Shown one piece after another: positions 1-13,022 of a stretch of 64,000 nucleotides of DNA. This DNA is from Sambucus nigra (taxonomy: Eukaryota; Streptophyta; Magnoliopsida; Dipsacales; Adoxaceae). Below the pieces are notes generated by a model that did no database searches, was not told the DNA's origin, and saw only the letters and a list, made by a program, of their open reading frames with translations. The position numbers and the translations under genes are program-made. How positions within the stretch are numbered: position 1 is the first letter of the stretch; every line of letters starts with the position of its first letter. The stretch spans positions 393,536,561-393,600,560 of the forward strand of contig OX422208.1 of assembly GCA_949130495.1 (NCBI GenBank), given 5' to 3'.

Positions 1-2472
1 AACAGGCCTGCAACTTCCACCTAAGCTGCAGCGCGTTCCTACCAAAGGACCCTATGCAAGACGCCCATGTGGCTGGGCACCTGTAATATATACATATATG
101 TATACAAGAGAGAAAGAGGAATAGAAACGGGTCAGAGCCCGATAGTGTATATGATTTAAAAATTCTTTTAGCAAGTATTTAAATTGATACAGGCCAATGC
201 AACAACATATTAGTGCGACACTCTCTTGAGAAATTCTCACCTCTCTTCTAATGTGCACACCTATCGCACTAACATTACCAATGGTCTATCTCGTCATACA
301 CCACACTATCTTTCCCCAATGATTTAACTTATCTTAGGTTATTCGCAGGATTTACAACTGAACAACACAAGTATTTAAAACGTAAGATTTCAATTTGTAA
401 CCAAGGTTCTCCTTTTAACTTTATTAATCAATAAAGTTTTCCAGTGTCATATTATACTTTCTCAAAACAATTATTTATAATTTGAGTCATCAACCATGTC
501 CTACATATCAAATCACAGTAGGCAGTTCCAGATTTCAGAATTTCATATATATATTAACTACTCGTATAATATATATATCATAACAGCACCCCACATAAAA
601 ACTATGGTGCGGGCATACTCTGCTATCCAATCCCCGTATCAATCGCACTAAAGGGAATACAAGTTCGGAATCACTCTTGAAATGTATCAATACATACACA
701 AACAATATTGAGGCGAAGCATAGATTCCAAGTCCAAGAGGTCAGTACATACCCTCACGTCTCTTAGGATCGTGACTACCGATTCGATAGCCTGTACCTAG
801 GATTTCTGTCTTCTAGGGTACGAGTCAATATCCCCCATAAGGCACACGAGATATGATCGTCCCAGCACGGAAACCTCAGGGATAACAAGTAGCGCGGGCC
901 TGATTTTCACAAGTATATAATATATGCATACACAATCATATAAATATACCACTTTTATTATATCAATTTAGGTTTATCCAATCACCCACATTCACAACAT
1001 TTATCCTTACTTTCCCATTATTATTTATCAAGTATGATGGTTCGTTTCTAAATTTAATTCAAAGGGTTTTTCCAACTTACTACGTAACCCTCATGGACTC
1101 TATTCTTCCAAATGTACAATTCAGTAGATATCCATTTATGTTCCAACGCAACTCTCTCTTACGTGTCTCTCCCCTTTAATATATACTTACATTATCCCTT
1201 ATGCAAAATATCCTGAAAATATAGATTTCGCCTTACATTAAAGGATTTTGAATTTTATTTTCAAAGATGAGAAAACGGTTTCGAAATCGGAATTAAAATG
1301 GAGTTTTAATTGAATTTTTTTTTATTATCTCTAAGAGTCCTCAAAACATAAAACTGTCTAGCAAAAAAAATATAAAAAAATATTGAATGGTCCGATCGAG
1401 CTGAATTTTTTTCTGTAGCTTCCTCTCGTCTTCAGCTATTTTTTTTAAAATTTCATCCAATTCCAACGGTCCGATCGTCCGAATTTTTTTTTTTAGTGTT
1501 TGTATCTGATTAGAACTCTTTTCTTAATCAAACTCTTAATGTGTTTGTATCTGATTAGAACCCTTTTCTTAATCAAACTCTTAATGTGTTTGTATCTGAT
1601 TAGAACTCTTTTTTTAATCAAACTCTTAATCCTTTACATGACAAAGGGTTTCCAGAATATCATATAAATCATCACTACATGAAAATTTCCCATCTCAAAT
1701 TGGGTTTTTCTTCCATAAATCTCATCCTAATAACTCCTAAACTAATATGGATGATGCATCAATGAAATAAGAAAGATAAACACTTGCCTGGGATTTTCAT
1801 AAATCTGGTTTGATGTTGAATTTGGTGTGGTTGCGTTCCCCGTCTCGCGATCTACGCGTTGGCGGTGGCGGCAGTGTAAACGGATGAGTTTTGAGCCTTG
1901 GAATGCCTTGAGAGCTCTCTCCTCTCCTCTCCAATGGACGTTCTAGTGTTTTGATTTATCTAACCCTAGGAGATAACCTAAACATATGATATAACCCCTT
2001 TAATTTTCGTGGGTTTAATTACCCAAAAATACCAAATGACTAAAATGCCTTCCCTGGGTACTAATTAGGCCTAAAAACACCCCGAGACCCAAATCAAACT
2101 CCCGGGTATACTTTTCTGACTATCTCGACCCCTCCGGACGTGTTGACACACTCAAAACGACCATACGAACAACCTATAAAATATTCACTTTTATTAATCC
2201 ACATTTAGTCCCGACACGACACAGGCGCGTCCCGACTTAAATTTCCACAATTGTCATTTTATTCACACGTGAAAATATTATAAAAATAAATCTCATATAT
2301 TACTATACTCATCCAGTAATATGCAAAAAATAATATATTCCCAATAATTACTAACTCTTGTCACGCTAGTAAATATTTAAAACAACATTTCGGATTAAAA
2401 TTAAATTAATTTATCTCAATTAAATTTAATAAATCCTTAAATTTAAAAGCTATGAAAATACGGGGTATTACA
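1..2472 (-). repeat. Tekay-type LTR, cut by the window edge
   Basis: On the minus strand this begins TGTAATACCCCG at 2472, the same LTR start as the two Tekay elements further right. Near base 1 it has the block with CAACTTCCAC and GTGGCTGGGCACC that sits inside the Tekay LTRs at about 5700-5790 and 13440-13520. Outside these blocks it is clearly diverged, so it is another subfamily. No polypyrimidine tract follows 2472, so this is the outer end: either the 5' LTR of a minus-strand element running off the left edge, or a solo LTR. It holds no gene. Confidence 0.72.
1496..1630. repeat. Three tandem copies of a 45-bp unit
   Basis: The unit starts GTGTTTGTATCTGATTAGAA and is present at 1496-1540, 1541-1585 and 1586-1630 with only one or two differences per copy. 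It lies inside the Tekay-type LTR. The near-identity of the copies compared with the diverged surroundings indicates recent slippage or unequal exchange. Confidence 0.93.
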
Positions 2473-3467
2473 AGTATGAATTGGATATCTTTAATTTAAA
2501 CTAATAGATGGATTTCGTAATTACTTTTAAATGAAATTCAAGTTGATAAATTTAGTAGGGACTCAAATTCCGTGGTTAAGACGAATATTAATAGTTGTGT
2601 CCTTTATATAATCCATACCATTCATGAGCACTCGTGATGAATGTACTAAGGGGGATTCCATTTAAAGGGGCACGTATGACTAAAACCGTTATGGTACCTC
2701 AGTGAGTTGACAAGATACCTTAGTCAATTTTTACCCTTGGGTCACACGTCTGGGTACCCATAATTGAGATAGATTACGGGGATTTTTTCTTATTACAGCT
2801 TTAGGATGGTAGGCCATATGATTGAGGGGTAGACACGGAGATTTATCCATTTTTATGATGATATCTTAGGTTCAGGACGACCTAACACTATAGTTAGTAC
2901 ATGTGAGTGATCTCCGAAGGCATTAGACATAAGCCTTCGTTACTTAACTTTCTTATATGATCATTAAACTCTAAGACTATCTTAAGTACTTTATAACACT
3001 TGACTTTGATTAGTGTCATGCTATCTTGAATTTTGATTGTTATTTTCTTATGTGTAGAATAAAACTTAAACATAGGGTCACTTGTTATTTGGAATCTTAG
3101 ATCCGCGTGATATTAGGATTGTAGGGTGGGGTAAATCTAAAAGATGATAAAGAGCTAGAGGCAGATGCATAGTTATGATTTATTCCAAGTTCCATTATAC
3201 TTTTATTTTCTTTAAACTTGTTGTTAACATTATGAATTTAACATTGCAGGATCGAGGTTGCCCGTTTCGCAACCTTGATCGATAGTGTCGATGTCATCAA
3301 TCCTTTAATTATAGCTCTATTTTAAGATATTGGTGTCACTGGCCTATATTTTCGTTCTATCAGCTCATTTATTTTCCTTTATAGTGGAGAAGGACTCATA
3401 TTTATAGTCACATTTTATATATCCTATAGTTAGTTATTTTTGGCATGTTAGATTTGGCTCATGTGGA
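2473..3467 (+). repeat. Possible LTR relic ending at a PBS-like site
   Basis: There is no ORF here. The stretch ends directly before TGGTATCAGAGTT, a sequence complementary to the 3' end of initiator Met tRNA, which is what follows the 3' end of a 5' LTR. I see no clear left LTR terminus and no downstream gag, so the call rests on the PBS match and position. It could be an old plus-strand gypsy LTR. Confidence 0.3.
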
Positions 3468-3480
3468 TGGTATCAGAGTT
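3468..3480 (+). other. PBS-like site (tRNA-iMet)
   Basis: TGGTATCAGAG is an exact match to the usual plant retrotransposon primer binding site. It has no coding sequence after it. From 3481 to 3851 I see nothing recognisable. Confidence 0.35.
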
Positions 3481-3851
3481 CGGGAATATCTTTCATTATG
3501 GATATTCAATTTGAATATTTATTTATTTATTTTCTTGCATGCTTAGAATGGTACTAATTTGTTTAGACTCTTGTAGTATTAAATTTAGAACATACCGATA
3601 TATTTTTAAACATTACGGGGTGTCTTATTGAGGAACTTGAGAAGCACCACTATCTCAATCATTTCGGGTGGGACAAACACCACGTTATAACTGTTGAGCT
3701 TAAACCGATATCCAAAGAGTAAAACCATGAATCTTAATTGAGATTTTAAGTTTTAAAGCCATGGAGATTAAACCGAGCTCCAAATAAAAAATGGTATTTG
3801 AGTGCTTGTACAATGATAACCATCAATAATAGGAATATAAAAATCTTAGCT

Positions 3852-5062
3852 CTAGATGAAGATTCCGTACAGAGGGAGGTCTAAACAAAAGTCATTTTTT
3901 TTAATTTTTTTCATATTAAATAATAACCATAACGAGATTAGACTCAAAGTAAAATTTTGCACCAAAATAAAACCAAAGTGTTGTGATAAACGATTTACCA
4001 AATTTTATCTTGTCCTAGAATATGCATCTGTATGTGAACAAGAATAAAGTAAAGCAATGACCCACAACACGCCGATGTAAGAGAAAAATCCACAACCGAT
4101 TTTTTTTGGATGGGATAGCCATGCAATTCACTAGGATACAAATTTAAATTACTTACTCAATGACTCAACTCCCTTGCCATCCTTGACGCGTCTTAAATAT
4201 TTAAATATTCCTCAACAAGACAACACAAGAATCCACCCACGCAGGTTCCATAACGTGTGAGTCCACACACGCCTCGGTATCCACCGATCTATCTCAGCAA
4301 GTGTCAATGGATTAAAACACATAAATCACCATTTCTTGACTGAAACACCATACCACAGAGTCCATCGCGTGTAAAAAAAAATATAGAAGAGTTTTGGAAC
4401 TCTACAACAATGAAAAGGACTTTAAAGAAATGGTTGTTCCGCACTCCTACTTATAGGAGTTTTGTTAAAAACGAGATAAGGATGCAAAAGAATTTGGAAA
4501 ATCTTTAATTTATCAAAAATCCCCGTACTCGTTCGAATGAATTTATCAAAAATCCCCTTGTTCGAACGAAGTATAACATCTCGTTCAAACACTATTTAAA
4601 CGACATTTTCAACAATATTCTAGCGAAGTGTTAAAAACATCTCATTTGAAGTTTCGTTTGAACAGGGATCTAACGTGGTACTATAGTTGTTTGATTAACT
4701 TCCCAAGTTCATTCTAACGAAGTCACAAAAAAATTATTTTTCTTCTTAAAAATATAAAAAGGAATGAAATTATTTAAAAACATTTTAAAAATAATTTTCT
4801 AAATCCTAATACCCAAATATAAAATATCCAAAGCTCAACATATATACACATTCATACCTCAGAGATCCTCGGTGACATGAAGACGAAACTTAACACAAAA
4901 CACGATAAAATGATGCAATCTTTGAAACTTGGCCTCCACGTATTCATCCAAACACGTCAAAGCTTGAAATGGAAACCTCGACCCTAACTTATGAATCAAA
5001 ATGTTTTTTTCAGAATTAAGCCAATTTATAAAAATTGACTCAATCGAAAATTTGTCCTTGTG
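3852..5062 (-). repeat. 3' LTR of TR-GAG copy A
   Basis: This aligns along its length with the right LTR at 19136-20221 plus 25104-25339; shared landmarks are ATAAACGATTTACCAAATTT, GACATGAAGACGAAAC and AAACGAGATAAGGATG. Its start (read on the minus strand from about 5062, CAAGGACAAATTTTCGATTG) corresponds to TGTAAGGACATAAATTTCCA of copy B. A cluster of TTCGAACGA motifs lies at 4526-4690, upstream of a TATA-like site in the minus direction. A small deletion appears to have removed the LTR/polypurine junction. Boundaries are good to about 5 bp. Confidence 0.75.
4448..4455 (-). promoter_or_regulatory. TATA-like box of TR-GAG LTR
   Basis: On the minus strand this reads CTATAAGTAGG. It lies about 70 bp downstream of the TTCGAACGA cluster. 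The matching position in the other LTR of this element is a better TATATAAAGG at 19871-19880. Confidence 0.45.
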
Positions 5063-5289
5063 GCTATTCCAAGACAAAAACCAAAACAAAAGCTCCTATG
5101 GTCCGTGGCCAAATTATTCATGACACGTGGACCTATAATATTGGGACATCTGTCCTCATGAGTATACACCTCAACACTTTACTTTTGGTCATTTCTAGAA
5201 CTAAATGACCGGTATACCGACCGACCAACTTAAGAAGCTGAATCATCAGGAAGATGAATGATCATTCACATGGGAATTATCAAGAGATA
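5063..5289 (-). other. 3' internal noncoding end of TR-GAG copy A
   Basis: GGCTATTCCAAGACAAAAACC here matches the sequence just upstream of the 3' LTR of copy B (GACTATTCCGAGACAAAACTA on the opposite strand). The polypurine tract itself is missing. Interrupted at 5290 by Tekay-1 and continued at 15873. Confidence 0.6.
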
Positions 5290-8158
5290 TGTGACACCCC
5301 GACTAATTAAATACCGAGTAGCTACTCCTTTATTAAATTAATACAAAATTCCGAGTTGGTTCAGTTCATAGCATCACTGTCGAAAATGTTTTAACAATTA
5401 CTGGCCACCTAATATTTAAAAAGTTAGTTGTCAATTTTAATTAAATCTGATTAACATGCAAGTAGATAAGAAATGTTAACATAACCACCACAATGAAATG
5501 ACAATAGAATAACCATGAAATATTAATGAGTCTGGAGGGATACTCCTCCCAACAATCCAAATACAGGAATGAACAAATACTAAGTCTGCATCACTAAATT
5601 AATTACAACCCAAAAGTTTCTGAAATAAATGGGGTGGCATGCCCAACTAATGAGGAAATCTACTAATAGAGTCGAGATCGAAAGTGGAGGCATCTACTGT
5701 CATGGTCCTGTAACTTCCACAGCAGCTACAGTACGTCACCTGAATGGAACTCCTAAGCATGGTGTCCTTGTGGCTGGGCACCGAAAAGGTTTTTATAAGA
5801 AAATATATTTGAAAGCAAACAAGTCAGAGCCCGATTGTGGAAAACAGTTTAAAATATAGCAAGTGTTTTAATGACAATAAAACAATGAATGAAAAATACA
5901 TGTTAGGACGTGCTCTCACATGAAATACTCACCTCTCGACTATTTGTGCACTCCTAACGTACCCATACCCATTATAGTGATTCTCATATCTAACTAGTCC
6001 AAAATAAACTCTAACATTACTATACGATTCACTCTTTCATTCCGACATTTACATTTATATGGAGAGCTTTACATTTATACATGGTTTCCCAATATTAGCA
6101 ATACGAATTTACTAGAGATTACCCAATTATCTTTACAGAACGTTGCTATAATTATACTCACAATTAAACACAACAATTCATTTCAATAAACCATATATTA
6201 TTCTCTTCATAAATATACATTACTAGCACCCCAAGACTAAGCTGCGGTGCACTCATACTCTGCTATCCAATCCCAGTACATCACGTAAATAAGGACCACG
6301 CATTCTGAATCTCTCAGGAATCGTTTTTAGATAACAACAATCACACAAAATGGAGGCGAACATAGTTCACATCTCATAGGTCACACACATACCTACGCTC
6401 CCATGATCAGCAGACTTATTAACTTCTCAATAAGTCCTTCTCCGACCTATTGCCTCGAGGTACCAATCTAAATCCCCCCGTAGGCACACAAATATTAGAT
6501 GGCCCTAATCGAACGCAAACCTCCCATGATAGCAAGTATGGTAGGTATGTTATACAAATAAAACCAAATATACTAGGCATTCGCACATCTTATATATCTC
6601 GTCTTATTTATATAGGTATACTTCTCGTTCTTATACTGTCATTTAATATTATACGATTACAAGTCCCCAATTTGTATATTCACGTTATCAACCCTTCTCA
6701 CGTCGTAATTAGGTACTCATTTCCTACTTCATAAATGACATCCAATTTTTATTATGAGGTTCTAAGTTCTACTCCTCAACGTACTCCAATTCCCACAATT
6801 ATACTCACTAATCAATAAAGGAGGGTTAATACTCCAACTAAATAAGTCTACGGAACGTTTGAAATGAAATCAGGCCAAAAAGCCATTCTCTCAACTCGTT
6901 AGAAGTCTCATTCAAACGAGGTCATTCGAACGAGTTCGTTCAAATGAAAGGCTTCGAACGAACTACCAACTCGTTAAAAGGGGTAATGTCATCTCGTTAG
7001 AAGATCTCTCGAACGAGGTCGTTCGAACGACCTGGGCAGGCCTTCAAACAAGATGGTAGTTTCATCCCATAAATTCTCTACTTTGTTTTTCTCAATTTTT
7101 CTCTTCTCTAAACTCATCCTAAGATCATCCCAATAGTATTTTAACATTATTAAACTACTCTAAGTCCTCCTAGGTCACTCTTTAACATGTATATGGGGTC
7201 AATACTTCCTAAATTAACATATAATCATCAAAATTCCCAAACCTTGTCCCAAACCCTATAAACATGAACCCATAATTTGAGATCTACAATTTCTCCTTAT
7301 AAATCCATTTTTACATCATCAAAAAATATATTTTGTATAAGACATTCATCGAATAACATTCTACATGCAATCCCGATATCATATTATGAATTCTACCTCC
7401 AATTTCTTGGGTTTTCATCAAACTTCCAATACAAGACAAATATTCAAATCTAAGCATGGAACAAACATTCGCTTGAAATTAATGTAATTAAACCACTTGC
7501 TTTAGATGCTCTGATTTCATGTTGAAGGATTGAGGTTGATTCTTCTCCCTCTCTCTATAAATTTCTTCCCAAAATGGTGATGGTGGCTAGGGCTTCCTTT
7601 TGGATCTTCTCAAGACTTTCCCTATAACTCCCGTAGTCCTCTAACTTCCCAAATGCTGATAATGGCTTAGTGGGTTCTTTTCTAATATAAAAATGACTTC
7701 TAAAATTCGTGGGTTTTAATTCCCTTATTTTTAAAATTATCAAACTACCCTTTTGGGTTGCCGGTATGGCCTAAAAATGCCCCGGGACCCAAACTAAACC
7801 CCCGACTAGTGTTTTCTGACTATTTCGACCCTTTCGGACACACCGACGCACTTAAAATGACCATTCAGTTGATAAAAATAAAATTCACTTTTTCATTCAA
7901 TTAATTACGTTCCTGACGCGACTGACACGCGCGTCCCAATTAAATTTTCCAAATTGCCGTATAGCTACCTCGTGATAATTTAAATATCAACAATACTCAT
8001 GTATTACCATACATACTCAGAAATAATAAATTTTAACATCATAATCAAATACCAACTCACACGTCGTTAGTATTTATACCCGGATTAATTTCCAATTAAT
8101 TCTCATTTACTTTAATTAATCCCTTAAATAAATATCAATAAAATTACGGGGTATTACA
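5290..8158 (-). repeat. 3' LTR of Tekay-1
   Basis: 2869 bp, TGTGACACCCC...GGGGTATTACA on the plus strand. Adjacent at 8161 is the complement of a polypurine tract, which marks this as the 3' LTR. It contains a cluster of TCGTTCGAACGA-type palindromes at about 6893-7045. Short ORFs inside it (for example at 5629-5859) have no domain and are not genes. Confidence 0.93.
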
Positions 8159-8160
8159 TA

Positions 8161-8170
8161 CTTCCCCCTT
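8161..8170 (-). other. Polypurine tract of Tekay-1
   Basis: On the minus strand AAGGGGGAAG directly precedes the 3' LTR, the plus-strand primer of reverse transcription. Confidence 0.85.
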
Positions 8171-8200
8171 AATAACAGAATTTCGTCCCGAAATTCGAAA

Positions 8201-9493
8201 CTAAAGAGTACCTGATAAAAACAACTCTGGATAACGATCGCTCATCTCATCCTCGCACTCCCATGTGGACTCCTCGGCATTATGATGCCGCCACTAAACA
8301 CATACTAACGGTACTATCTTCGACCTCAGTTTCCGCTCGTTGTGGTCCAGAATAGCAATCAGCCCCTCCTCGTAGGAATTATCGGGCTAAAGATCGATGT
8401 CCTCCAAGGCAATGTGAGTATGGGCCAAATCATCCCTAAGATATTTCCTTAGCGAGGAAATATGGAACACATCATGAATCCTATGCAAGTGCTCTGGTAA
8501 CCCAAGTCTATACGCAACTAGACCAATCCGCTCGATGATAGGAAATGGCCCCACATATCTCGGTGTCAGTTTCCCCTTATTCCCAAAACGCCTAATCCCC
8601 TTCATAGGAGATACTCTGAGTCAAACCTGGTCCTCTACTTTGAATTCTCTGAAGAACCTCTTGGCATCGGCATAGCTCTTCTGCCGGTCCTGAGCTACCC
8701 GAATGCGACTCCGTATCATCTCTATCCTTGCCGAAGTATCTTGAATCACTTCTGGCCCAAGGAGTTTGTTTTCCCCTACCTCTAACCAACATACTGGGGA
8801 ACGACAAGGTCTACCGTACATCGCCTAAAATGGAGACATACCAATGGAGAACTAGTAGGAGTTATTATAAGCGAACTCCACCAGTGGAAGGTACTGCTCC
8901 CAACCACCTCAAAAGTCTAGGATGCACATACGCAACATGTCCTCCAACATCTGATTTGTCCGCTCGATTTGCCCATCGGTCTGCGGGTGATAAGCCGTAC
9001 TCAACCGCAATTCAGTGCCCATGGCCTCCTGGAAACTCTCCCAAAATCGTGAAACAAATATCTTGTCTCGGTCAGACACCATATTTAGGGGCACATCGTG
9101 AAGTCTCACTATTTTCGCAATGCAAATCTGGGCATACTTTCCCGTAGTGTAGTCTGTCCTTACGGGTAGAAAATGAGAAACTTTGGTCAACCGGTCCACA
9201 ATTACCCATATGGAGTCGTGACCCCTTTGTGACGTAGGTAACCCCGTGATAAAGTCCATGGATATGCTCTCCCATATCCACGTCAGAACCTCCAATGGCT
9301 GTAGAAGTCCTGCCGGTTTCTGATGGTCCACCTTTACTAGCTGACAAGTGGCACATATGGAAATAAACACGGCGATATCTTTCTTCATCCCGCTCCACCA
9401 ATACTGTCGTCTCATGTCTTGGTACATCTTATCCCCACAAGGGTGTATCGCGAACCGTGAGCCGTGCGACTCCGTCATTACCTTGTATCGCAA
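8201..9493 (-). pseudogene. Tekay-1 integrase with chromodomain-like tail (broken)
   Basis: Integrase inserts the cDNA into chromosomes; in Tekay elements the tail is thought to guide it to heterochromatin. The HHCC zinc finger is visible (histidines in HGSRFAIHPCGD, cysteines in CATC), followed by the core with Asp in SMDFITGLP, Asp in SDRDKIF and Glu in TDGQIERTNQ. The C-terminal part has GKLTPRYVGPFPI and ends with NAEESTWECEDEM and YPELF, typical of the chromodomain of this lineage. Stop at 8201-8203. In-frame stops are TGA at 8909, TGA near 8618 and TAG at 8387; the last replaces a CAG kept in Tekay-2. The frame is the same as RNase H and RT, so one polyprotein was encoded. Confidence 0.9.
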
Positions 9494-9583
9494 GTCCTCC
9501 CCCTCCGGAACGACCAGTCTCCCATTGAAGCGTAATCCCCCATCTGAGCCAACGGTATAGGACTCGACTCCCTCTGCTAGTAA

Positions 9584-10312
9584 TCAAACTATCTTCTCCT
9601 GACAGAACGAGTCATTTGCCTGGGCCTTTACCACTCTCGTAAAAATCTGAGGTGTAATAGTCATCACAGACATGAACGATCGGGCCAGTGCATACTTGTG
9701 TCCCAACTCCTTCCACTTAGATTTCCACACCCCGGTCACCTCATCTACTGGCCTACGGCTCAATGCGTCTGCTACCATGTTAGCCTTCCCTGGGTGATAA
9801 TGGATATCGAATTGAGAATCCTTCACAAACTCAAGCCACCATCGTTGACGCATATTCAACTCCTTCTGCGTGAAGAGGTACTGTAGAGACTTGTGGCCTG
9901 TGAACAACCGAAACTTCTCCCCCAGGAGATAATGTCTCCAAATTTGAAGGGCAAATACAACTGCCGCTAACTCCAAGTCACGGGTGGGGTAATTCTTCTC
10001 GTGAGGCTTAAGCTTATGGGAAGCATAAGCTATGGCCTGACTCTCCTGCTGTAATACACCTCCAAGTCCTTGTAAGGATGCATCAGTGTAGACTAAATAC
10101 TCAACTCCCGATCTCGGCAATGCTAACACAGGTGCTGAGGTCAACTTGTCCTTCGACTCATCGAATGCTAACTGGCAGGCATCGCTCCAGATGAATGGCA
10201 CACCCTTGCGAGTTAGATGTGTCAAAGGACCCGCTATCTTTGAGAAACCCCGAGTAAACCTCCTGTAGTATCCTGCTAGGCCCAAGAAACTACGGATCTC
10301 AGTCAGTGTCAT
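9584..10312 (-). pseudogene. Tekay-1 RNase H and end of RT (broken)
   Basis: Begins with the RT thumb ([14 protein letters not shown]) followed by RNase H, which degrades the RNA template. Catalytic Asp lies in [12 protein letters not shown], and [15 protein letters not shown] is the usual end of this domain. It is separated from RT by a TAG at 10313-10315 where Tekay-2 reads Gln-Pro. It runs in frame into integrase. Confidence 0.9.
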
Positions 10313-10315
10313 GGG

Positions 10316-11526
10316 CTATCCCCACTCCCTCACCGTGGATACCTTCTCCGGATCGACAGATATCCCCCGATCTGAAATGATATGCCCCAAAAACTGAACC
10401 TCCTTCAGCCAAAACCTACACTTCTCATACTTTGCATAAAGCTCGTTCGGACGTAACGTCTGTAAAACCTGCCTCAAATGCTCGGCGTGCTCCTCTTCTG
10501 TCTGTGAGTAAACCAGAATGTCATCAATAAAGACAATGACGAACAGGTCTAGGAACTCCCTGAACACCCTATTCATCAAGTCCATAAACACGACTGGAGC
10601 GTTGGTCAAGCCAAAAGGCATAACCCGAAACTCGTAGGAACCATATCTCATCAAGAAAGCAGTTTTCGAGACGTCCTGCTCCCTGATACGCAACCGATGG
10701 TATCCCGATCCCAAATTAATCTTTGAGAAGAAGGAAGCTCCTCTCAGCTGGTCGAATAAGTCATCGATTCGGGGCAAAGGATACTTATTCCGTATCGTGA
10801 CCTTATTCAAATCTCGATAATCTACACACAACCTCAATGATCCATCCCACTTCTTTACGAACAACACAAGGGCACCCCACGGCGAAGTACTCCTTCGGAT
10901 AAACCCTGACCCAATAACTGCTCTATCTGATCTCGTAGCTCTCTTATCTCTGCTGGAGCCATACGGTAAGGTGCGCGGGAAATAGGCCGAGTGCCCGACA
11001 TCAAATCGATCACAAAATCTATCTCTTTACTCGGAGGTAGTCCAAGTATATCCTGAAATACATCGGCAAACTCCCTAACAACTGGAATCGCGTCGAGTGG
11101 TATCACCACTTCCTTAGAGGTCTCCTCCTCTATATAGTAAAAGTGAGTGGACGATCCTCCCTCAGGGAGAGGCATCGCCACTAAAAACATCTCCTGCCCG
11201 AGAATGAAAAAGATAATACTCCTACTGAAACAATCAATCGTGGCTCGGTACGCAACTAGCCAATCCATATCGACTATCACATCGTACTTAGTCATCTCTA
11301 ACACTAACATATCAGCGGGTAAGGTAAACCTCCCAATATCTATACCCACACCTCTAAAAATAAGGGAAATTACAGAACCCCTACTCAACGGTGAATCTAC
11401 ACACGTAATCGTGCTCTCTACAGTGTCTAACAACCCCAAAGTGCGTGCAAACCTCATGGCAATGAAACAATGTGTGGCCCCCGTATCAAATAAAATATGC
11501 CCCATAGTCCTCTGGATAGAGAACAT
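10316..11526 (-). pseudogene. Tekay-1 aspartic protease and reverse transcriptase (broken)
   Basis: The protease active site DTGATHC is at about 11475-11495. The RT follows with [47 protein letters not shown] and the catalytic [11 protein letters not shown] one-base deletion in a G run near 10905, relative to the Tekay-2 sequence, shifts the frame between protease and RT. Copies genomic RNA into cDNA in the virus-like particle; here it cannot be made in one piece. The RT is otherwise well preserved. Confidence 0.9.
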
Positions 11527-11642
11527 ACCCTCAATAGCAGGCAGATCCTGTGGGACTGCGCATGATGGAGATGGTACACTCTCCTATACTGAAGCTGTCC
11601 CTGCTGGATTGGGATCGCTGGAATGGGTGGTAGTTCTACCAT

Positions 11643-12839
11643 CTATGGTGGTGCTGGGAGGGAGGCGGGAAACATAGGCCTCTGTGGCTCGTATCGAGCA
11701 CCCTGCTGCTGCTGTGGGGCCCTTCGCCTATCTAGACAATCTTGGCGTTTGTGGCCAATCTTGCCACAAACGAAACACTTCCCCATGATGTTTCCCCCTC
11801 GCTGTCCCTGCTGCCCTTGGCCTTGATAACCGTTACCATTCCTACCTTGGCCATGCTGGCCCTGCTGAAACTGCTGCTGCTGACCATTCTGGCCCCGCTG
11901 GCCCTGATGGCCGTTCTGACCCTGATGGCCATGCCTGAAACCTCCCTGACCATTCCTGAAACCCCTAGATCTGAATCTCTTATGATCTCCCTGTTGGGAA
12001 CCCTGATCACCCAGCCTGTGCTGTCCCTGAGAAGATTGTGCCCCGCTGGCACCATTTCCCCCGGTCCTACCCTGATGGATGGACTCTCCTGATCTCTTGC
12101 TCTTAGATATGTGGAAGCGGTGATCTTGGCAGTGAAGTAGTGCCGCGTTGACCACATCAGAATAAGTGGCCAACGAGAGGTTTCCCAATAGATGCTGTCA
12201 GATCCTCCAAGTCAATCCGTCCATAAACTTCTGAATCTTCTTCTCCTCAGTCGAAATCTCATGGGGAACAATGTTCAAGAGATTAGTGAATTCGGCCTCA
12301 TACTCGGCCACAGTCTTTCCCTCCTGCTTAAGGTTCATTAACTTCCTCCTCATTTCGGTGTGAACAGCTGATGGAAAATATTTGCGGTCGAACCGCACCC
12401 AGAACTCCAGAATAGAAAGGGCATCTCTCTCCTCCGGGGTGGTAATCGACTCCCACCACTGCAATGTTGATCCTACTAGCTTAAAGGTAGCTAGTATTTT
12501 CTTCTGAACATCCATGAAATTGTACATCCTTAAGTGCCTCTGAATGTCCTTCCTCCACTGACTGGACACAAAAACGTCGGAGCTACCTGCAAACTACGGA
12601 GGGTGTGCTTTCTGAAAAGCATCACGAATGCATTCCCAAGCAGACTGAAATGCATGAGCCTGAACTGGCATGGCTACCGGCACCTGGGGTGGTGCCTGCT
12701 GTACAACTGCGAGGGCGGCATTTACCGCTTAGGCTACAATGGCTGCAACCTCTGCGGCATTTATGGTGCCCGGAACTGGTGCAGGCGGTGGCTCGGGCAG
12801 AGCATCCCTAGGAACTCGCTGTGCACGTCGTGGAGGCAT
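11643..12839 (-). pseudogene. Tekay-1 gag (broken)
   Basis: The start codon is ATG at 12837-12839 (MPPRRAQRVP), shared with the remnant in Tekay-2. A retrotransposon gag domain follows, with WWESITTPEE, FWVRFDRKYFP and KLMNLKQEGKTVAEYEAEF, then a Gly/Gln-rich basic stretch and one CCHC zinc knuckle at 11736-11777 (CFVCGKIGHKRQDC). Gag forms the particle and binds RNA. In-frame stops are TAA 12729, TAG 12594 and TGA 12198. A frameshift lies between gag and protease (11527-11642), where the intact lineage normally has one continuous ORF. Confidence 0.88.
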
Positions 12840-13008
12840 CTGAAATGAGAGTAAAACCTTATGAGTTCGCAGTTATTATCTCAAAATTGCTGAAGAACGA
12901 AACATCCACAAAAGAATACAACAGTCCTAAAATATAGGGCTCTACATCAAAGAAAGCTCAGCGGAAACATAACAAGCAGTACAGATCTTAAGGACACTAG
13001 AACCTGAT
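12840..13008 (-). other. Tekay-1 5' leader
   Basis: Short noncoding leader between PBS and gag ATG. It is conserved with Tekay-2 (34225-34393). Confidence 0.7.
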
Positions 13009-13020
13009 GCTTTGATACCA
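13009..13020 (-). other. Primer binding site of Tekay-1
   Basis: On the minus strand TGGTATCAAAGC starts two bases after the 5' LTR. It has one mismatch to the initiator Met tRNA complement TGGTATCAGAGC. Confidence 0.85.
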
Positions 13021-13022
13021 CC

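Noticed and set aside
5629..5859. 76-codon ORF in the Tekay-1 LTR, with a counterpart at 13383-13655 and antisense relatives at 33688 and 42302
   Set aside because: It lies inside LTRs, is not kept as the same frame and length across the four LTRs, and shows no domain; the conserved DNA block is likely regulatory or structural.
8728..9147. 139-codon plus-strand ORF over the Tekay-1 integrase
   Set aside because: It is the antisense shadow of the integrase gene, as are other plus-strand ORFs in 8700-12850.
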